Positions 44,462-54,696 of a stretch of DNA of 64,000 nucleotides are shown here, piece after piece. The notes under the pieces were generated by a model that did not search any database, was not told the origin of the DNA, and was given only the letters and a program-made list of their open reading frames with translations. The translations under genes were made by a program, and so were the position numbers. How positions within the stretch are numbered: position 1 is the stretch's first letter; the number at the start of each line of letters is the position of its first letter. Origin of the DNA: Saccharicrinis sp963665705 (GTDB lineage: Bacteria > Bacteroidota > Bacteroidia > Bacteroidales > Marinilabiliaceae); contig OY762448.1 of assembly GCA_963665705.1 (NCBI GenBank), forward strand, positions 5,270,001 to 5,334,000. The letters run 5' to 3'.

Positions 44462-45190
44462 CTACTTAAATAGTTCTTTTAATACTTGAAATGATTTAAT
44501 ATTAGAAAATCCAGAAAGATGCATATGATAATAATCCAATATCTTTTCAACAAATTCAGCTCTCTGATTACCAGATAAATGAATTGAATTAAGCAGTTCA
44601 ATTTCAACCTCATTAATTTGTAATAACAATTCCGTTTGCCATGCATTCATATAATCTTTATGTGCCGGCTCCATCATCTGAAACATCCCTGTTCTTAAAT
44701 CAAAAAAACGAGGATGCAACACTTCCTCATAATGTGGATAAAATCCTAGTGGCTTTGTTAATTTAAGTAATAAAAACAAATGAAAGTTTTGTATTCCTTC
44801 AATTGGTCCATCCATAACACAAATGCTATTATGTAAAAATTCAAATAAGTCTTCACCTTGTTTATCCTCATGCTTTAGCGCCTTATTTAAAACCTCAGCA
44901 ATAAAAAAAGCCAGACTTTGACGTATAGGTTCAAATGGAATCTGAGAAAAAGGAGTATTAACTCTAAAATCCTTTATTCTATGAATTGTTTTTTTATCAG
45001 AGTGATAAACCTCAAGATCTAAAAGAGTCAGTGGTTGAAGAAAAACCGTTTTTCCTTTACTTTTTCTACTTCTAACCTGATTAACCATATAAGACTGAAG
45101 CCCAAAATCTTCAGTATAAATATGTGCAATAATACTAGTTTCTGCGTATTTAGTGTGCGTTAAAACGATCCCTCTGGTTGACTCAATCAT
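44462..45190 (-). CDS. recO: DNA repair protein RecO
   Basis: RecO loads RecA on SSB-coated DNA together with RecR. The 242-aa product has the N-terminal OB-fold start STRGIVLTHTKYAETSIIAHIYT (about residues 3-25, shown in part as RGIVLTHTKYAETSIIAHIY) and the VFLQPLTLLDLEVYH segment (about 49-63), then an all-helical C-terminal domain. The zinc-binding cysteine pairs of some RecO proteins are not visible, which is common in this phylum. The ATG at 45190 gives the standard start. Upstream, 45191-45413 separates it from the divergent transporter. Confidence 0.9.
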   Translation of the reverse strand: MIESTRGIVLTHTKYAETSIIAHIYTEDFGLQSYMVNQVRSRKSKGKTVFLQPLTLLDLEVYHSDKKTIHRIKDFRVNTPFSQIPFEPIRQSLAFFIAEVLNKALKHEDKQGEDLFEFLHNSICVMDGPIEGIQNFHLFLLLKLTKPLGFYPHYEEVLHPRFFDLRTGMFQMMEPAHKDYMNAWQTELLLQINEVEIELLNSIHLSGNQRAEFVEKILDYYHMHLSGFSNIKSFQVLKELFK

Positions 45191-45413
45191 ATCACTAATT
45201 TAATAGAAACAAAGATATTATTTGCTTAGACTTTATTTACAATAATCAATATTTTATACATCTCCCATTTCGAATCATCATTTGTTTATGAAAAACATGT
45301 CACATACAGGCCCTTTCGTGAAAATTATTCATTTTATGACATTTGTCTTTTTGTAATTTAGAATCTATTATTAACTATGCCGTAATTTTACAGATTTCAT
45401 ACTGATTAATAAT

Positions 45414-46775
45414 ATGATAGGAGTATTTAAGAGATTTTCTACTGCTTTTTGGACAGCCAATTTTGCTGAATTATTGGAGCGCGCTGCGTATTACGGAGTA
45501 TTTATTGTTATAACGCTTTATTTATCAAGGATTTTAGCTTTCTCTGATATTGAAGCGGCTTCCATTGCTGGTGTGTTTTCTGGTCTTTTATATTTCTTAC
45601 CAACATTTGCTGGTGCTTATGCAGATAAGATAGGATTTAAAAAATCTTTACTCATCGCCTTTTCTTTTTTAACACTGGGGTATTTAGGATTAGGTCTGCT
45701 ACCTACTATTATTCAAAATTCAGGATTGGCCACATATAGTACCGAAACAACCTTTAATGGATTACGTGAAAGCAATTTTAAATATGCCATATTACCGGTA
45801 ATGTCACTCATCATTATTGGAGGTAGTTTTATTAAATCTGTAATTACAGGTACTGTTTCATTAGAAACCAGTGCAAAAAACCGAGCAACGGGATTTTCAA
45901 TATTTTACACTATTGTAAATATAGGTGCATTCTCAGGAAAAACAGTTGTTAAACCATTGCGTGATGCCATGGGAAATGTTGGTTTAATTAATATCAGTTT
46001 TTTCTCCGCCATCATGACGGGCCTTGCATTAATAGCTGTTATATTCTTTTTTAAACCTTCAGTTCAGCAAAGAGAAGGAAAATCATTTAAAGAAATAATT
46101 AATGCATTTATAAAGGTATTAACTAACGTAAGACTGGTTGTACTTATTATTATTATTACAGGTTTTTGGATGGTTCAGCACCAATTATATGCTACAATGC
46201 CTAAATATGTTTTACGTATGGCTGGCGAAAGTGCTTCACCTAGTTGGTATGCCAACGTTAATCCATTAATTGTATTCACTACTGTGGCATTTATTACCTC
46301 AATGATGAAGAGAAGAACTGCATTATTTTCAATGACGGTAGGTATGTTTATTATGCCATTTTCAGCATTTTGTATGGCGGCAGGTAATTTATTCAACGGA
46401 GAGATGAATATATTAGGCTTACACCCAATTGCATTTATGATGATTGTAGGTATTGCAATGCAAGGATTAGCTGAATCATTTATTTCTCCTCGATATTTAG
46501 AATACTTTTCATTTCAAGCTCCAAAGGGAGAAGAAGGCCTGTATTTGGGTTTTAGCCATTTACATTCCTTTTTATCTAGTATCTTTGGATTTATAATGTC
46601 AGGTGTATTATTAGATAAATATTGCCCAGATCCTGTTAAATATGGAGGAAGAACTGCGGAATGGCACGAAGCAAGTGCTAATGCTCATTATATTTGGTAC
46701 TATTTTGGTGCAATTGCCTTAATATCTGCCATCTCATTAGTCATATATGGAAAAGTAGCAAAATCAAAAGATTAA
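45414..46775 (+). CDS. major facilitator, POT/PTR2-like transporter
   Basis: A 453-aa inner-membrane protein with about 12 transmembrane helices. The N-terminal AELLERAAYYGVFIVITLYL matches the ExxER...YYG proton/peptide motif of the POT family, and GAYADKIGFKKSLLIAF (about 66-82) is the MFS motif between helices 2 and 3. The substrate could be di/tripeptides, as for family members, but sequence alone cannot fix this. A strong terminator follows 36 bp after the stop. Confidence 0.82.
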   Translation: MIGVFKRFSTAFWTANFAELLERAAYYGVFIVITLYLSRILAFSDIEAASIAGVFSGLLYFLPTFAGAYADKIGFKKSLLIAFSFLTLGYLGLGLLPTIIQNSGLATYSTETTFNGLRESNFKYAILPVMSLIIIGGSFIKSVITGTVSLETSAKNRATGFSIFYTIVNIGAFSGKTVVKPLRDAMGNVGLINISFFSAIMTGLALIAVIFFFKPSVQQREGKSFKEIINAFIKVLTNVRLVVLIIIITGFWMVQHQLYATMPKYVLRMAGESASPSWYANVNPLIVFTTVAFITSMMKRRTALFSMTVGMFIMPFSAFCMAAGNLFNGEMNILGLHPIAFMMIVGIAMQGLAESFISPRYLEYFSFQAPKGEEGLYLGFSHLHSFLSSIFGFIMSGVLLDKYCPDPVKYGGRTAEWHEASANAHYIWYYFGAIALISAISLVIYGKVAKSKD

Positions 46776-46810
46776 TATTATATTAAAATAAATCACTCAC
46801 ACAACCATTC

Positions 46811-46846
46811 AAAAGCCGGAAAACATCCCACCGTTTTCCGGCTTTT
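46811..46846. terminator. terminator between transporter and queD
   Basis: AAAAGCCGGAAAAC (46811-46824) pairs with GTTTTCCGGCTTTT (46833-46846), T/A-rich on both sides, so it can serve the plus-strand transporter and the convergent queD. Confidence 0.9.
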
Positions 46847-46855
46847 ATCTTTTCG

Positions 46856-47305
46856 TTATTCATTATCTTCTGCAAACCATTCTGCAAAAGAATTTGCTGT
46901 TTCATTTAATCGCAGACTATGTAATTTTACTTCTTTGGGTAATCTGGCTGAAATACACTGAGCCATTTCAACAATCATATTTTCACAAGTTGGCTGATAA
47001 TCGGTTAATACAACCCGCTCTCCCATTTGAGGAATATTAGTAAACTCCTTATAATCTGCATTTTTATTAATTACAACACAATGATCTAAACGATCAACAA
47101 CTTCCTCATTCACAATAGATTTTAGCTGACCAAAATCCATCACCATCCCAAATTTAGGACTATTAACATCAGTATTGGGACTTCCAATAACGGTTACTCG
47201 CAAAATATATGAATGGCCATGAAAATGTTTACACAAGCCATCATAATTCCATAAAGCATGAGCCATTTCAAAACGAAATTCTTTCGTTAATCTTATTTTA
47301 TGCAT
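46856..47305 (-). CDS. queD: 6-carboxy-5,6,7,8-tetrahydropterin synthase
   Basis: Second enzyme of queuosine/preQ0 synthesis, converting 7,8-dihydroneopterin triphosphate to 6-carboxytetrahydropterin. The 149-aa protein has FRFEMAHAL (zinc His near residue 15), the nucleophile Cys and two zinc histidines in GLCKHFHGHSY (about residues 23-33), MVMDFGQLK, LDHCVVIN and the PTCENMI glutamate. I chose the ATG at 47305 because MHKIRLTKEFRFEMAHA is the usual start; the open frame continues upstream to 47395 with no similarity. Between it and the ArsR gene lies a terminator, so they are separate units. Confidence 0.92.
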   Translation of the reverse strand: MHKIRLTKEFRFEMAHALWNYDGLCKHFHGHSYILRVTVIGSPNTDVNSPKFGMVMDFGQLKSIVNEEVVDRLDHCVVINKNADYKEFTNIPQMGERVVLTDYQPTCENMIVEMAQCISARLPKEVKLHSLRLNETANSFAEWFAEDNE

Positions 47306-47372
47306 ATTACCAGATAAGAATTGTATGATAAAAGAACTATGTAACCGTACAAAGTCACTCTTATACATACCT

Positions 47373-47421
47373 ATAAAAAAACACACCTTAAACACTTACA
47401 AATCGTAAATGTTTAAGGTGT
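47373..47421 (-). terminator. terminator downstream of the ArsR-family gene
   Basis: On the minus strand ACACCTTAAACA (47421-47410) pairs with TGTTTAAGGTGT (47394-47383), with a second inner pairing TTAC/GTAA, followed by a run of seven T (to about 47374). Confidence 0.88.
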
Positions 47422-47440
47422 CTATATGTTTTGTAAAAAA

Positions 47441-47764
47441 TTACAGCTTAACTGTACACTTACTTACACAATCTACAATATTCTGTAAACTATTGTGTTT
47501 TAAAGAATAGTAAGTATTTTTTCCTTCTCTTTGAGAATTTAAAACTCCTTTATCCTTTAAAATCCCCAAATGATGGGAAGTGGTAGATTGCTCTATATCT
47601 AAAAGCTTATGTATCTCAGTAACAGTCAATCGCTTACCTTCTTCAAGATGGCTTAAAATTGCTATTCTCATAGGATGTGCAATTGCCTTAAGCATACTTG
47701 CAGCACGCTCCAGCTGTTCTGCGTCTAAATCTTTAATTTTCATTTTCGTAACAAATTCTTTCAT
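47441..47764 (-). CDS. ArsR-family transcriptional regulator
   Basis: A 107-aa winged-helix repressor. The core LERAASMLKAIAHPMRIAIL (about residues 18-37), TVTEIHKLLDIEQSTTSHHLGILKDKGVL (about 47-75, DNA-recognition helix QSTTSHHLGIL) and the wing REGKNTYYSL (about 78-87) are standard. A C-terminal CVSKC pair may bind metal; ArsR proteins often sense metals or redox state. I chose the ATG at 47764 (MKEFVTKMK); upstream frame to 47854 is hydrophobic and AT-rich. The inducer and targets are not visible from the neighbours. Confidence 0.87.
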   Translation of the reverse strand: MKEFVTKMKIKDLDAEQLERAASMLKAIAHPMRIAILSHLEEGKRLTVTEIHKLLDIEQSTTSHHLGILKDKGVLNSQREGKNTYYSLKHNSLQNIVDCVSKCTVKL

Positions 47765-47979
47765 AGTAAAACATACTGGGGGGAAATAATTTGATAAAAT
47801 CACACAAATACAAATATATAAATATGTTATGGAAAAATGAAAACATATTAACATTATTTATATATTTAGATGTAATCAATATGTAATAAAAGTCAATAGC
47901 TTTAAAAAAAAATACCAGATAATAGGTGTTAATTACTAAATTTGGCCTTTTATAATATTGAATCATTTTAAAACCTCGC

Positions 47980-48954
47980 ATGTCCGTATTAAATACAATA
48001 AAAACACCCATTAAAAAGGAAATGTCTCAATTTGAACCTTTTTTTAAGGAACAATTAAAGTCAAAAATTCCATTATTGGGTATTATTACAAATTATATAC
48101 TACGCAGAAAAGGTAAACAAATGAGACCGATGCTGGTATTTTTAAGTGCAAAACTTACTGGTGAATTAAGCAAATCCTCATTTGTTGCTGCTACTTTAAT
48201 TGAATTACTACATACTGCCACTTTAATACACGATGATGTTGTTGATGAAACCTATCAACGCAGAGGCTTTTTTTCGGTAAATGCACTATGGAAATCTAAA
48301 ATAGCTGTTTTAGTGGGTGATTATTTTCTTTCCAGAGGTCTTTCTCTTGCCTTAGAACATGATCAGATTGGAGTTCTCAAAATTGTATCTGAAGCGGTTA
48401 CGTCAATGGCCGAAGGTGAATTATTACAAATTGAAAAGAGTCGTAAACTTGACATTACCGAAGAGGTTTATTATGATATTATTACCAAAAAAACTGCAAC
48501 ATTAATTGCAGCATGTACTTCTGCCGGAGCCCATTCTGCAAGTACAGATCAGAATAAAATTGACCTTTTAAAACAATTTGGAATTTACTTAGGTATTGCC
48601 TTTCAAATTAAGGACGATTTATTTGACTACGAAAAAACTGATTTAATTGGCAAACCTACAGGTAATGATATACGAGAAAAGAAGATGACCTTACCTTTAA
48701 TTTATGTATTAAATACTTGCAATAAAAAAGATAAGAAACGTATTATCTCCACCATAAGAAAACATCATAAGAATGATATAAAAGTAGCGGAAATCATTGA
48801 TTTTGTGCGTAAAAGTGGAGGGATCGAATATACTTTTGATAAGATGATTCACTACCGGGATAAAGCCCTGGAAATTTTAAATCAGTTTGAAGACTCAGAA
48901 GCTAAAAAAGCCATGGTTGAATTAGTTCATTTTACAACCGAGAGAAAAAAATAA
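47980..48954 (+). CDS. polyprenyl (octaprenyl-type) diphosphate synthase
   Basis: Trans-prenyltransferase that elongates allylic diphosphates with isopentenyl diphosphate, probably for the menaquinone side chain. The first aspartate-rich motif is LIHDDVVDETYQRRG (about residues 85-99) and the second is FQIKDDLFDY (about 208-217); RRKGKQMRPMLV (about 43-54) binds the diphosphate. The 324-aa length fits long-chain synthases. The residues before the first Asp motif are small or aliphatic, typical of longer product length, but chain length is not certain. polA begins 68 bp downstream. Confidence 0.92.
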   Translation: MSVLNTIKTPIKKEMSQFEPFFKEQLKSKIPLLGIITNYILRRKGKQMRPMLVFLSAKLTGELSKSSFVAATLIELLHTATLIHDDVVDETYQRRGFFSVNALWKSKIAVLVGDYFLSRGLSLALEHDQIGVLKIVSEAVTSMAEGELLQIEKSRKLDITEEVYYDIITKKTATLIAACTSAGAHSASTDQNKIDLLKQFGIYLGIAFQIKDDLFDYEKTDLIGKPTGNDIREKKMTLPLIYVLNTCNKKDKKRIISTIRKHHKNDIKVAEIIDFVRKSGGIEYTFDKMIHYRDKALEILNQFEDSEAKKAMVELVHFTTERKK

Positions 48955-49022
48955 ATTTGGATCATAAGATTTAAACATTTTAATGCTTGATATCTTTATT
49001 TCTAAAATTAAAACCCAACATC

Positions 49023-51794
49023 ATGTCTGATAAAAAAACCTTATTTCTGCTAGACGCATACGCCTTAATATATCGTGCCTACTATGCATTTATTCGTGCG
49101 CCCCGTATTAACTCAAAAAAGCTAAACACCTCAGCTATATTTGGTTTCACCAATTCATTGCTAGAAGTACTTCAAAAAGAAAATCCAACACATCTGGCCA
49201 TAGCTTTTGACCCTGCAGGACCTACATTCAGACATGAAATGTATGAACCATATAAAGCGCAAAGAGAGGCAACACCAGAAGATATTAAATTAGCAGTTCC
49301 CTATATAAAACAACTATTAGAAGCGTTGAATATTCCTATTTTAGAAGTGATGGGTTTTGAAGCTGATGACGTTGTAGGAACCATATCACTTAAAGCTGAA
49401 AAAGCTGGCTTTGATGTTTATATGATGACTCCGGATAAGGATTATGCCCAATTGGTTTCTGATCAAGTTAAAATGTACAAGCCTCGTACAAAGGGAGGTG
49501 GCATGGATATCATGGGTATTCCAGAAGTTCAGGAAAAATTTGGCATTGAAGAACCCAAGCAAGTAATAGATATATTGGCTTTGATGGGCGATGCTTCTGA
49601 TAACATTCCGGGATGTCCGGGAATTGGTGAAAAAGGTGCTAAAGACATTATTGCAAATTATAAGAGCATCAATGGTATTTACGAACGAATTGATGAATTT
49701 AAAGGAAAACGTAAAGAGAACCTGATAAATTTTAAGGAACAGGTAGAATTATCATACACTCTGGCCACTATCAGCCGAGAAGTTCCTATTGAGTTTAATG
49801 AAGAGGATTTAAAGGTTTGCGAACCTAATAAGGATAAATTATTTCCTTTATTGGAAGAACTTGAATTTAAAACCATGATGCCTCGTTTTGGCGCACCTGC
49901 ACCTCAGCCTAAAGCAGCCATGCAAGGCGATTTATTTGGACAACCACAGGTAACAGAAACACCTGGAATCACTTCTTCATTTAAAACTATTAATGATGTT
50001 GAACACAGCTATTACCTGGTTAATAACGAACAGGCTTTTGCCTCATTAGCAGCTGAATTAAGCATACAAAAAGAATATTGCTTTGACACTGAAACAACCG
50101 GATTAGATGCGATAACTGCAGAATTAGTTGGCATTTCATTTTCGTGGAAAGAACATGAATCTTATTATGTTCCGATACCCGAAGACCGAGAAAAAGCACA
50201 GGAAATCATCACCCGCTTTAAACTGGTATTAGAAGACGAAAGCATTCTTAAAATTGGACAAAACCTTAAGTATGATATACTGGTTCTAAAAAAATATAAC
50301 ATTGATGTTAAAGGAAAGATTTTTGACACAATGGTAGCCCATCACCTTGCCTTACCAGGTTTAAAGAGTAGTATGGATTTTATGGCAGAAACATATCTGG
50401 GTTATTCTCCTGTTAAAATTGAAGAATTAATTGGTAAAAAAGGTAAAAATCAACAATCCTTTCGCGAAGTTGAAATAGAAAAGGCTAAAGAATACGCAGC
50501 AGAAGATGCTGATATTACACTGCAGCTTAAAGTATTTTTGGAACCAAAATTAAAAGAGTCGGGTTTAGAAGATTTATTTTATCAAACAGAAATGCCTTTG
50601 TTATTGGTATTGGCTAAAATGGAAGCTACCGGGGTTAAACTAGATGTAGATGAATTAAACACTTTTGCCATCCAGCTTAAAGAAAGAATTGCAAAACTGG
50701 AAACTGATATCATTGAAATTGCTGGTAAAGAATTTAATATCGCTAGTCCGAAACAAGTGGGTGAGATATTATTTGAACATTTAAAAATTGATGCCAAGGC
50801 AAAAAAAACAAAGTCTGGGCAATACAGCACCAATGAAGAAACACTTAATAAATTAAAAGGCAAACACGAAATAGTTGATAAGATACTTGATTACAGAGGT
50901 TTAAAAAAATTATTGAGTACCTACGTTGAAGCCCTACCTGCTTTAGTTAATCCCCAAACAGGAAGAATTCACACTACTTATAATCAAGCCATGGTTGTCA
51001 CTGGTAGACTAAGCAGTACAAACCCTAATTTACAAAACATTCCAATTCGTGATGAAGATGGTAGAGAAATTAGAAAAGCTTTTATAACAAGTGATGATAA
51101 CCATCTGTTTTTGTCTGCCGACTACTCACAGGTAGAGTTGCGCTTGATGGCTCATTTAAGTCAGGATAAACATTTGCTGAATGCATTTAATAATGGTGAG
51201 GATATTCATGCAGCAACTGCTGCAAAAATATTTAAAGTTGAGTTAGGTGAAGTAACCGATGATATGAGACGCAAAGCCAAAACTGCCAATTTTGGTATTA
51301 TCTATGGTATTTCAGCCTTTGGTTTGGCAGAAAGGTTAAATATATCCAGAAGTGAAGCTAAAGGACTAATTGATGGCTATTTTGAAAACTTTCCGCAGGT
51401 TAAAGAATACATGGATAAGAGTATAGAAGTAGCTCGTGATAAAGGATATGTTCAAACAGTGTTTGGCCGAAAGAGAAATTTACCTGATATCAATTCCCGA
51501 AATGGTGTTGTAAGAGGAATGGCTGAAAGAAATGCCATCAATGCACCTATTCAAGGAACTGCTGCTGATATTATAAAAATGGCCATGGTTCATATTCAAA
51601 AAGAATTAGATGATGCACAATTGAAATCAAAAATGATTTTACAGGTGCATGATGAATTGAACTTTGATGTTGATAAAAGCGAATTAGAACAACTAAAAGA
51701 TATTGTAAAAAAAGGTATGGAAAATGCATGTAAACTGTCAGTTCCATTATCTGTTGATATGGGAATTGGATCAAACTGGCATGAGGCACATTAA
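49023..51794 (+). CDS. polA: DNA polymerase I
   Basis: Replication and repair polymerase, 923 aa. Domains: N-terminal 5'-3' exonuclease (about 1-300, with FLLDAYALIYRAYYAF and GFEADDVVG, then MMTPDKDYAQL and GDASDNIPGCPGIGEKGA), a 3'-5' exonuclease-like domain with intact CFDTETTGLDA and KIGQNLKYDIL (about 345-520), and the polymerase domain (about 560-923): SADYSQVELRLMAHLS (motif A), RRKAKTANFGIIYGISAFGL (motif B) and QVHDELNFDV (motif C). I chose the ATG at 49023; the longer frame begins with a TTG. A clear terminator follows. Confidence 0.97.
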   Translation: MSDKKTLFLLDAYALIYRAYYAFIRAPRINSKKLNTSAIFGFTNSLLEVLQKENPTHLAIAFDPAGPTFRHEMYEPYKAQREATPEDIKLAVPYIKQLLEALNIPILEVMGFEADDVVGTISLKAEKAGFDVYMMTPDKDYAQLVSDQVKMYKPRTKGGGMDIMGIPEVQEKFGIEEPKQVIDILALMGDASDNIPGCPGIGEKGAKDIIANYKSINGIYERIDEFKGKRKENLINFKEQVELSYTLATISREVPIEFNEEDLKVCEPNKDKLFPLLEELEFKTMMPRFGAPAPQPKAAMQGDLFGQPQVTETPGITSSFKTINDVEHSYYLVNNEQAFASLAAELSIQKEYCFDTETTGLDAITAELVGISFSWKEHESYYVPIPEDREKAQEIITRFKLVLEDESILKIGQNLKYDILVLKKYNIDVKGKIFDTMVAHHLALPGLKSSMDFMAETYLGYSPVKIEELIGKKGKNQQSFREVEIEKAKEYAAEDADITLQLKVFLEPKLKESGLEDLFYQTEMPLLLVLAKMEATGVKLDVDELNTFAIQLKERIAKLETDIIEIAGKEFNIASPKQVGEILFEHLKIDAKAKKTKSGQYSTNEETLNKLKGKHEIVDKILDYRGLKKLLSTYVEALPALVNPQTGRIHTTYNQAMVVTGRLSSTNPNLQNIPIRDEDGREIRKAFITSDDNHLFLSADYSQVELRLMAHLSQDKHLLNAFNNGEDIHAATAAKIFKVELGEVTDDMRRKAKTANFGIIYGISAFGLAERLNISRSEAKGLIDGYFENFPQVKEYMDKSIEVARDKGYVQTVFGRKRNLPDINSRNGVVRGMAERNAINAPIQGTAADIIKMAMVHIQKELDDAQLKSKMILQVHDELNFDVDKSELEQLKDIVKKGMENACKLSVPLSVDMGIGSNWHEAH

Positions 51795-51822
51795 TAACAA
51801 AACGATACCATAAAATATAAAT

Positions 51823-51861
51823 GAGTCATTATTATAATATGAATAATAATGGCTCTTTTTA
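51823..51861 (+). terminator. terminator after polA
   Basis: GAGTCATTATTAT (51823-51835) pairs with ATAATAATGGCTC (51843-51855, one G-T pair) and is followed by TTTTT. The rest of the gap to 52161 holds AT-rich DNA with no other recognised element. Confidence 0.85.
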
Positions 51862-52161
51862 ATTTGTGTTCCATATCAACTCTTAGTTATTATAACTTTA
51901 AACTTCAAGGATCAAAACACCAGGATGTTTTAACAATGACCAAAGCGCCAATCAATTTGCTTTTCTTTGTTTCTTTCTGCATGCTCTTTTCTCCTGTTTT
52001 CTTCTCTTAACATCACATTAACACACTTTTATTACAATTCTATTAAACTTTACAGGACGAATTACATTTAACTAGAACAAAGTTATTTTGCACTAAAAAG
52101 ATATTTTATCGAAGGATTAAATATTTTTTAACGTCTGATAATATAGAAAGAACTAAAAACA

Positions 52162-54591
52162 ATGAAGATAAAATTATCCTTAATTTTAATGGGGATGCTA
52201 TTGGCATTTTCCAATATTTACGCCAGCGATCCTGAAAATGCTGGTGAAGAAAAAGTTGTAAAGGGAAAGGTCTCCGACAGTAAAACTAAAAAACCTGTAG
52301 AATACGCAACTGTAGCTGTTTATAAAAAAGAAGATGATTCTGTGGTTACAGGAACTATTAGTGATGAAAATGGTGAATTCAAAATTAAAGGCCTCGAACC
52401 TGGTGAATTTTATATTGTCATTTCATTTTTAGGGTATGATGATAAAACATTTAATGATATTGTTGTAGATAAGAAACGAAGCACTCTTGATTTAGGTGAT
52501 ATAATTATGGGTGCTTCATCTGAAAATTTAGATGAAGTTGAAGTTATTGCAGAAAGACAATCCGTGGAATATAAAATTGATAAAAAGGTAGTTAACGTTG
52601 GTAAACAAATGACTTCTGCCTCACTATCAGCTGTTGAGGTTTTGGAGAATGTACCTTCAATACGCGTTGATATTGAAGGTAATGTTTCATTAAGAGGATC
52701 AACGGGTTTTACTGTACTTATTGATGGAAAACCAACGGTATTAGATCCGTCTGATGCACTACGCCAAATCCCTGCTTCTACTATTGAAAATATTGAAATC
52801 ATTACTAATCCATCAGCTAAGTACCAACCCGATGGAACAGGAGGTATTATTAATATTATCACTAAAAAGAACCGCCTTCAAGGTGTGCAGGGATTAATTA
52901 ATCTTAAAGGGGGAACATTTAACCAGTATGGAGGAGACTTTTTATTAAACTGGCGCAAAAAGAGTGTCAATTTTTATGTTGGTGGCGATTATAATAATCG
53001 ACCATTTCCCGGAGAGTCATATTCAGAACGAAGAACAACGTCAAATGGAATTACTACAATTAAAAAGTCATGGGGAGATAATGACAGAAAATTTGCCGGA
53101 GGATCCATACGTACAGGTTTAGATTGGGATATTACAGATAACGATTACTTTTCTATTGGACTTAGAACAGGTAAATATGATATGACTGGCGAATCAAGCC
53201 AGCAATATATTACAACTACAATTCCGGTATCATCTGAAGTACTGGAACTAAACGAGAGTGAATCTTCAAGAGGTGGAGGATATTATTCTATTACAGGAAA
53301 CTACCAAAAGAAATTTGCTCAAAAAGGACATGAATTATCAGCTCAATTGAATTATCGATACAGAGATGGTGAAGAAAGCAATAAAAACAGGCTGTATGAA
53401 AGCAATAGTACAGATGTAACATCAGGAACCTATACTACTGAAGATGGGCCGTCAAAAAGATGGAAACTTAAAATTGATTACACCAAACCAATAGGTGAAA
53501 ACAATAAATTTGAAGCAGGTTTTCAGGGAAGAAAGAGCAGTAGTGATGATATCACTAGTTTATCATATTGGGATACGGATTCTAAAGATTTTGAGTTACA
53601 ATCTGAATACAATAATTCAACAACCTACAATCGTAATATATATGCTCTGTATTCCACTTTTAACGGAGAGTCTGGAAAACTTGGATATATGCTAGGGTTG
53701 AGAGGAGAATATACCTATAGAGAAATCACTAATAAAAATAACGAAAAGTATACGATTGATCGTTTTGATTATTTTCCTACATTACATTTATCGTATCAAT
53801 TACCCAATGAAAATCAATTGATGGGAAGTTATTCTCGTAGAATTGACAGGCCAAGAGGTTTCTTTTTAGAACCTTTTATTACATGGGAGGATATGTATAA
53901 CGTGCGTATGGGTGATCCGGATATACAACCAGAATTTATTGATGCCTTTGAATTGGGTTACCTAAAAAACTGGAGTAAATCACAACTTTCGTTAGAGGCC
54001 TATTACAGAGTTACTCACAATAAAGTGGAACGTATTCAGAGTGTTTATGAAGAAGGTATCTTACTAACATCTTTTGCTAATGTAGGTACTGATTACTCTT
54101 TGGGTATGGATGCAAATTATAATGTTCCGCTTTTTAAATGGTGGGAAATGAATTTAATGGGTAACCTATACAATTATCGAGTAGAAGGTTCCATGAATGA
54201 CCAATCATTCGATAATCATTCTTTTAACTGGAGTTCAAGACTTAATAACACTTTTAAGATTATTAAAAAGATTCAACTTCAATTAAATGGTGATTATAAT
54301 AGCCCAACAATAACCTCACAAGGTGAAAGAGAAGGATATTATGCTTTTAATGGAGCTGTAAGAATGGATTTCTTAGATCGTAAGATGTCAGCAGTTGTTC
54401 AGGTAAGAGATATTTTAGGAACTGCACAAAGAGTTTCTATTACCGAGGATGAAGATTTTTATAACTACCAAAAATGGGAAAGAAAATCACCGTTTGTATC
54501 ATTTACTTTAAGTTACAGACTTAACAACTTTAAGCAAAAACGAAATGGTGGAAATGGAGATAGTGGAGGAATGGATGAAGAAGGATTTTAG
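52162..54591 (+). CDS. outer-membrane beta-barrel (TonB-receptor-like) protein
   Basis: An 809-aa outer-membrane protein with a signal peptide (MKIKLSLILMGMLLAFSNIYA), a carboxypeptidase-regulatory-like domain (about residues 30-115, VKGKVSDSKTKKPVEYATVA), a plug domain (about 130-235, with VLIDGKPTVLDPSDALRQIP and IIEIITNPSAKYQPDGTGGIINIITKKN, shown in part as NPSAKYQPDGTGGIINIIT), and a barrel of the OMP_b-brl_3 type. The C-terminus has an unusual Gly/Asn/Glu-rich tail (KRNGGNGDSGGMDEEGF). Ligand unknown; these proteins import or sense complex nutrients. It stands alone. Confidence 0.9.
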   Translation: MKIKLSLILMGMLLAFSNIYASDPENAGEEKVVKGKVSDSKTKKPVEYATVAVYKKEDDSVVTGTISDENGEFKIKGLEPGEFYIVISFLGYDDKTFNDIVVDKKRSTLDLGDIIMGASSENLDEVEVIAERQSVEYKIDKKVVNVGKQMTSASLSAVEVLENVPSIRVDIEGNVSLRGSTGFTVLIDGKPTVLDPSDALRQIPASTIENIEIITNPSAKYQPDGTGGIINIITKKNRLQGVQGLINLKGGTFNQYGGDFLLNWRKKSVNFYVGGDYNNRPFPGESYSERRTTSNGITTIKKSWGDNDRKFAGGSIRTGLDWDITDNDYFSIGLRTGKYDMTGESSQQYITTTIPVSSEVLELNESESSRGGGYYSITGNYQKKFAQKGHELSAQLNYRYRDGEESNKNRLYESNSTDVTSGTYTTEDGPSKRWKLKIDYTKPIGENNKFEAGFQGRKSSSDDITSLSYWDTDSKDFELQSEYNNSTTYNRNIYALYSTFNGESGKLGYMLGLRGEYTYREITNKNNEKYTIDRFDYFPTLHLSYQLPNENQLMGSYSRRIDRPRGFFLEPFITWEDMYNVRMGDPDIQPEFIDAFELGYLKNWSKSQLSLEAYYRVTHNKVERIQSVYEEGILLTSFANVGTDYSLGMDANYNVPLFKWWEMNLMGNLYNYRVEGSMNDQSFDNHSFNWSSRLNNTFKIIKKIQLQLNGDYNSPTITSQGEREGYYAFNGAVRMDFLDRKMSAVVQVRDILGTAQRVSITEDEDFYNYQKWERKSPFVSFTLSYRLNNFKQKRNGGNGDSGGMDEEGF

Positions 54592-54616
54592 TAATTAATT
54601 TCAATATAATAAATCT

Positions 54617-54649
54617 AAGGCCGATATGCATTACCAACATATCGGCCTT
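54617..54649 (+). terminator. terminator after the outer-membrane barrel gene
   Basis: AAGGCCGATATG (54617-54628) pairs with CATATCGGCCTT (54638-54649), followed by TTATTTTTTA. Confidence 0.9.
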
Positions 54650-54696
54650 TATTTTTTAATGGTTTACTAAACTAAGTAACCAAATTTTTACTCACA

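Noticed and set aside
52410..52862. 150-aa open frame on the minus strand
   Set aside because: Antisense to the outer-membrane barrel gene with no independent support.
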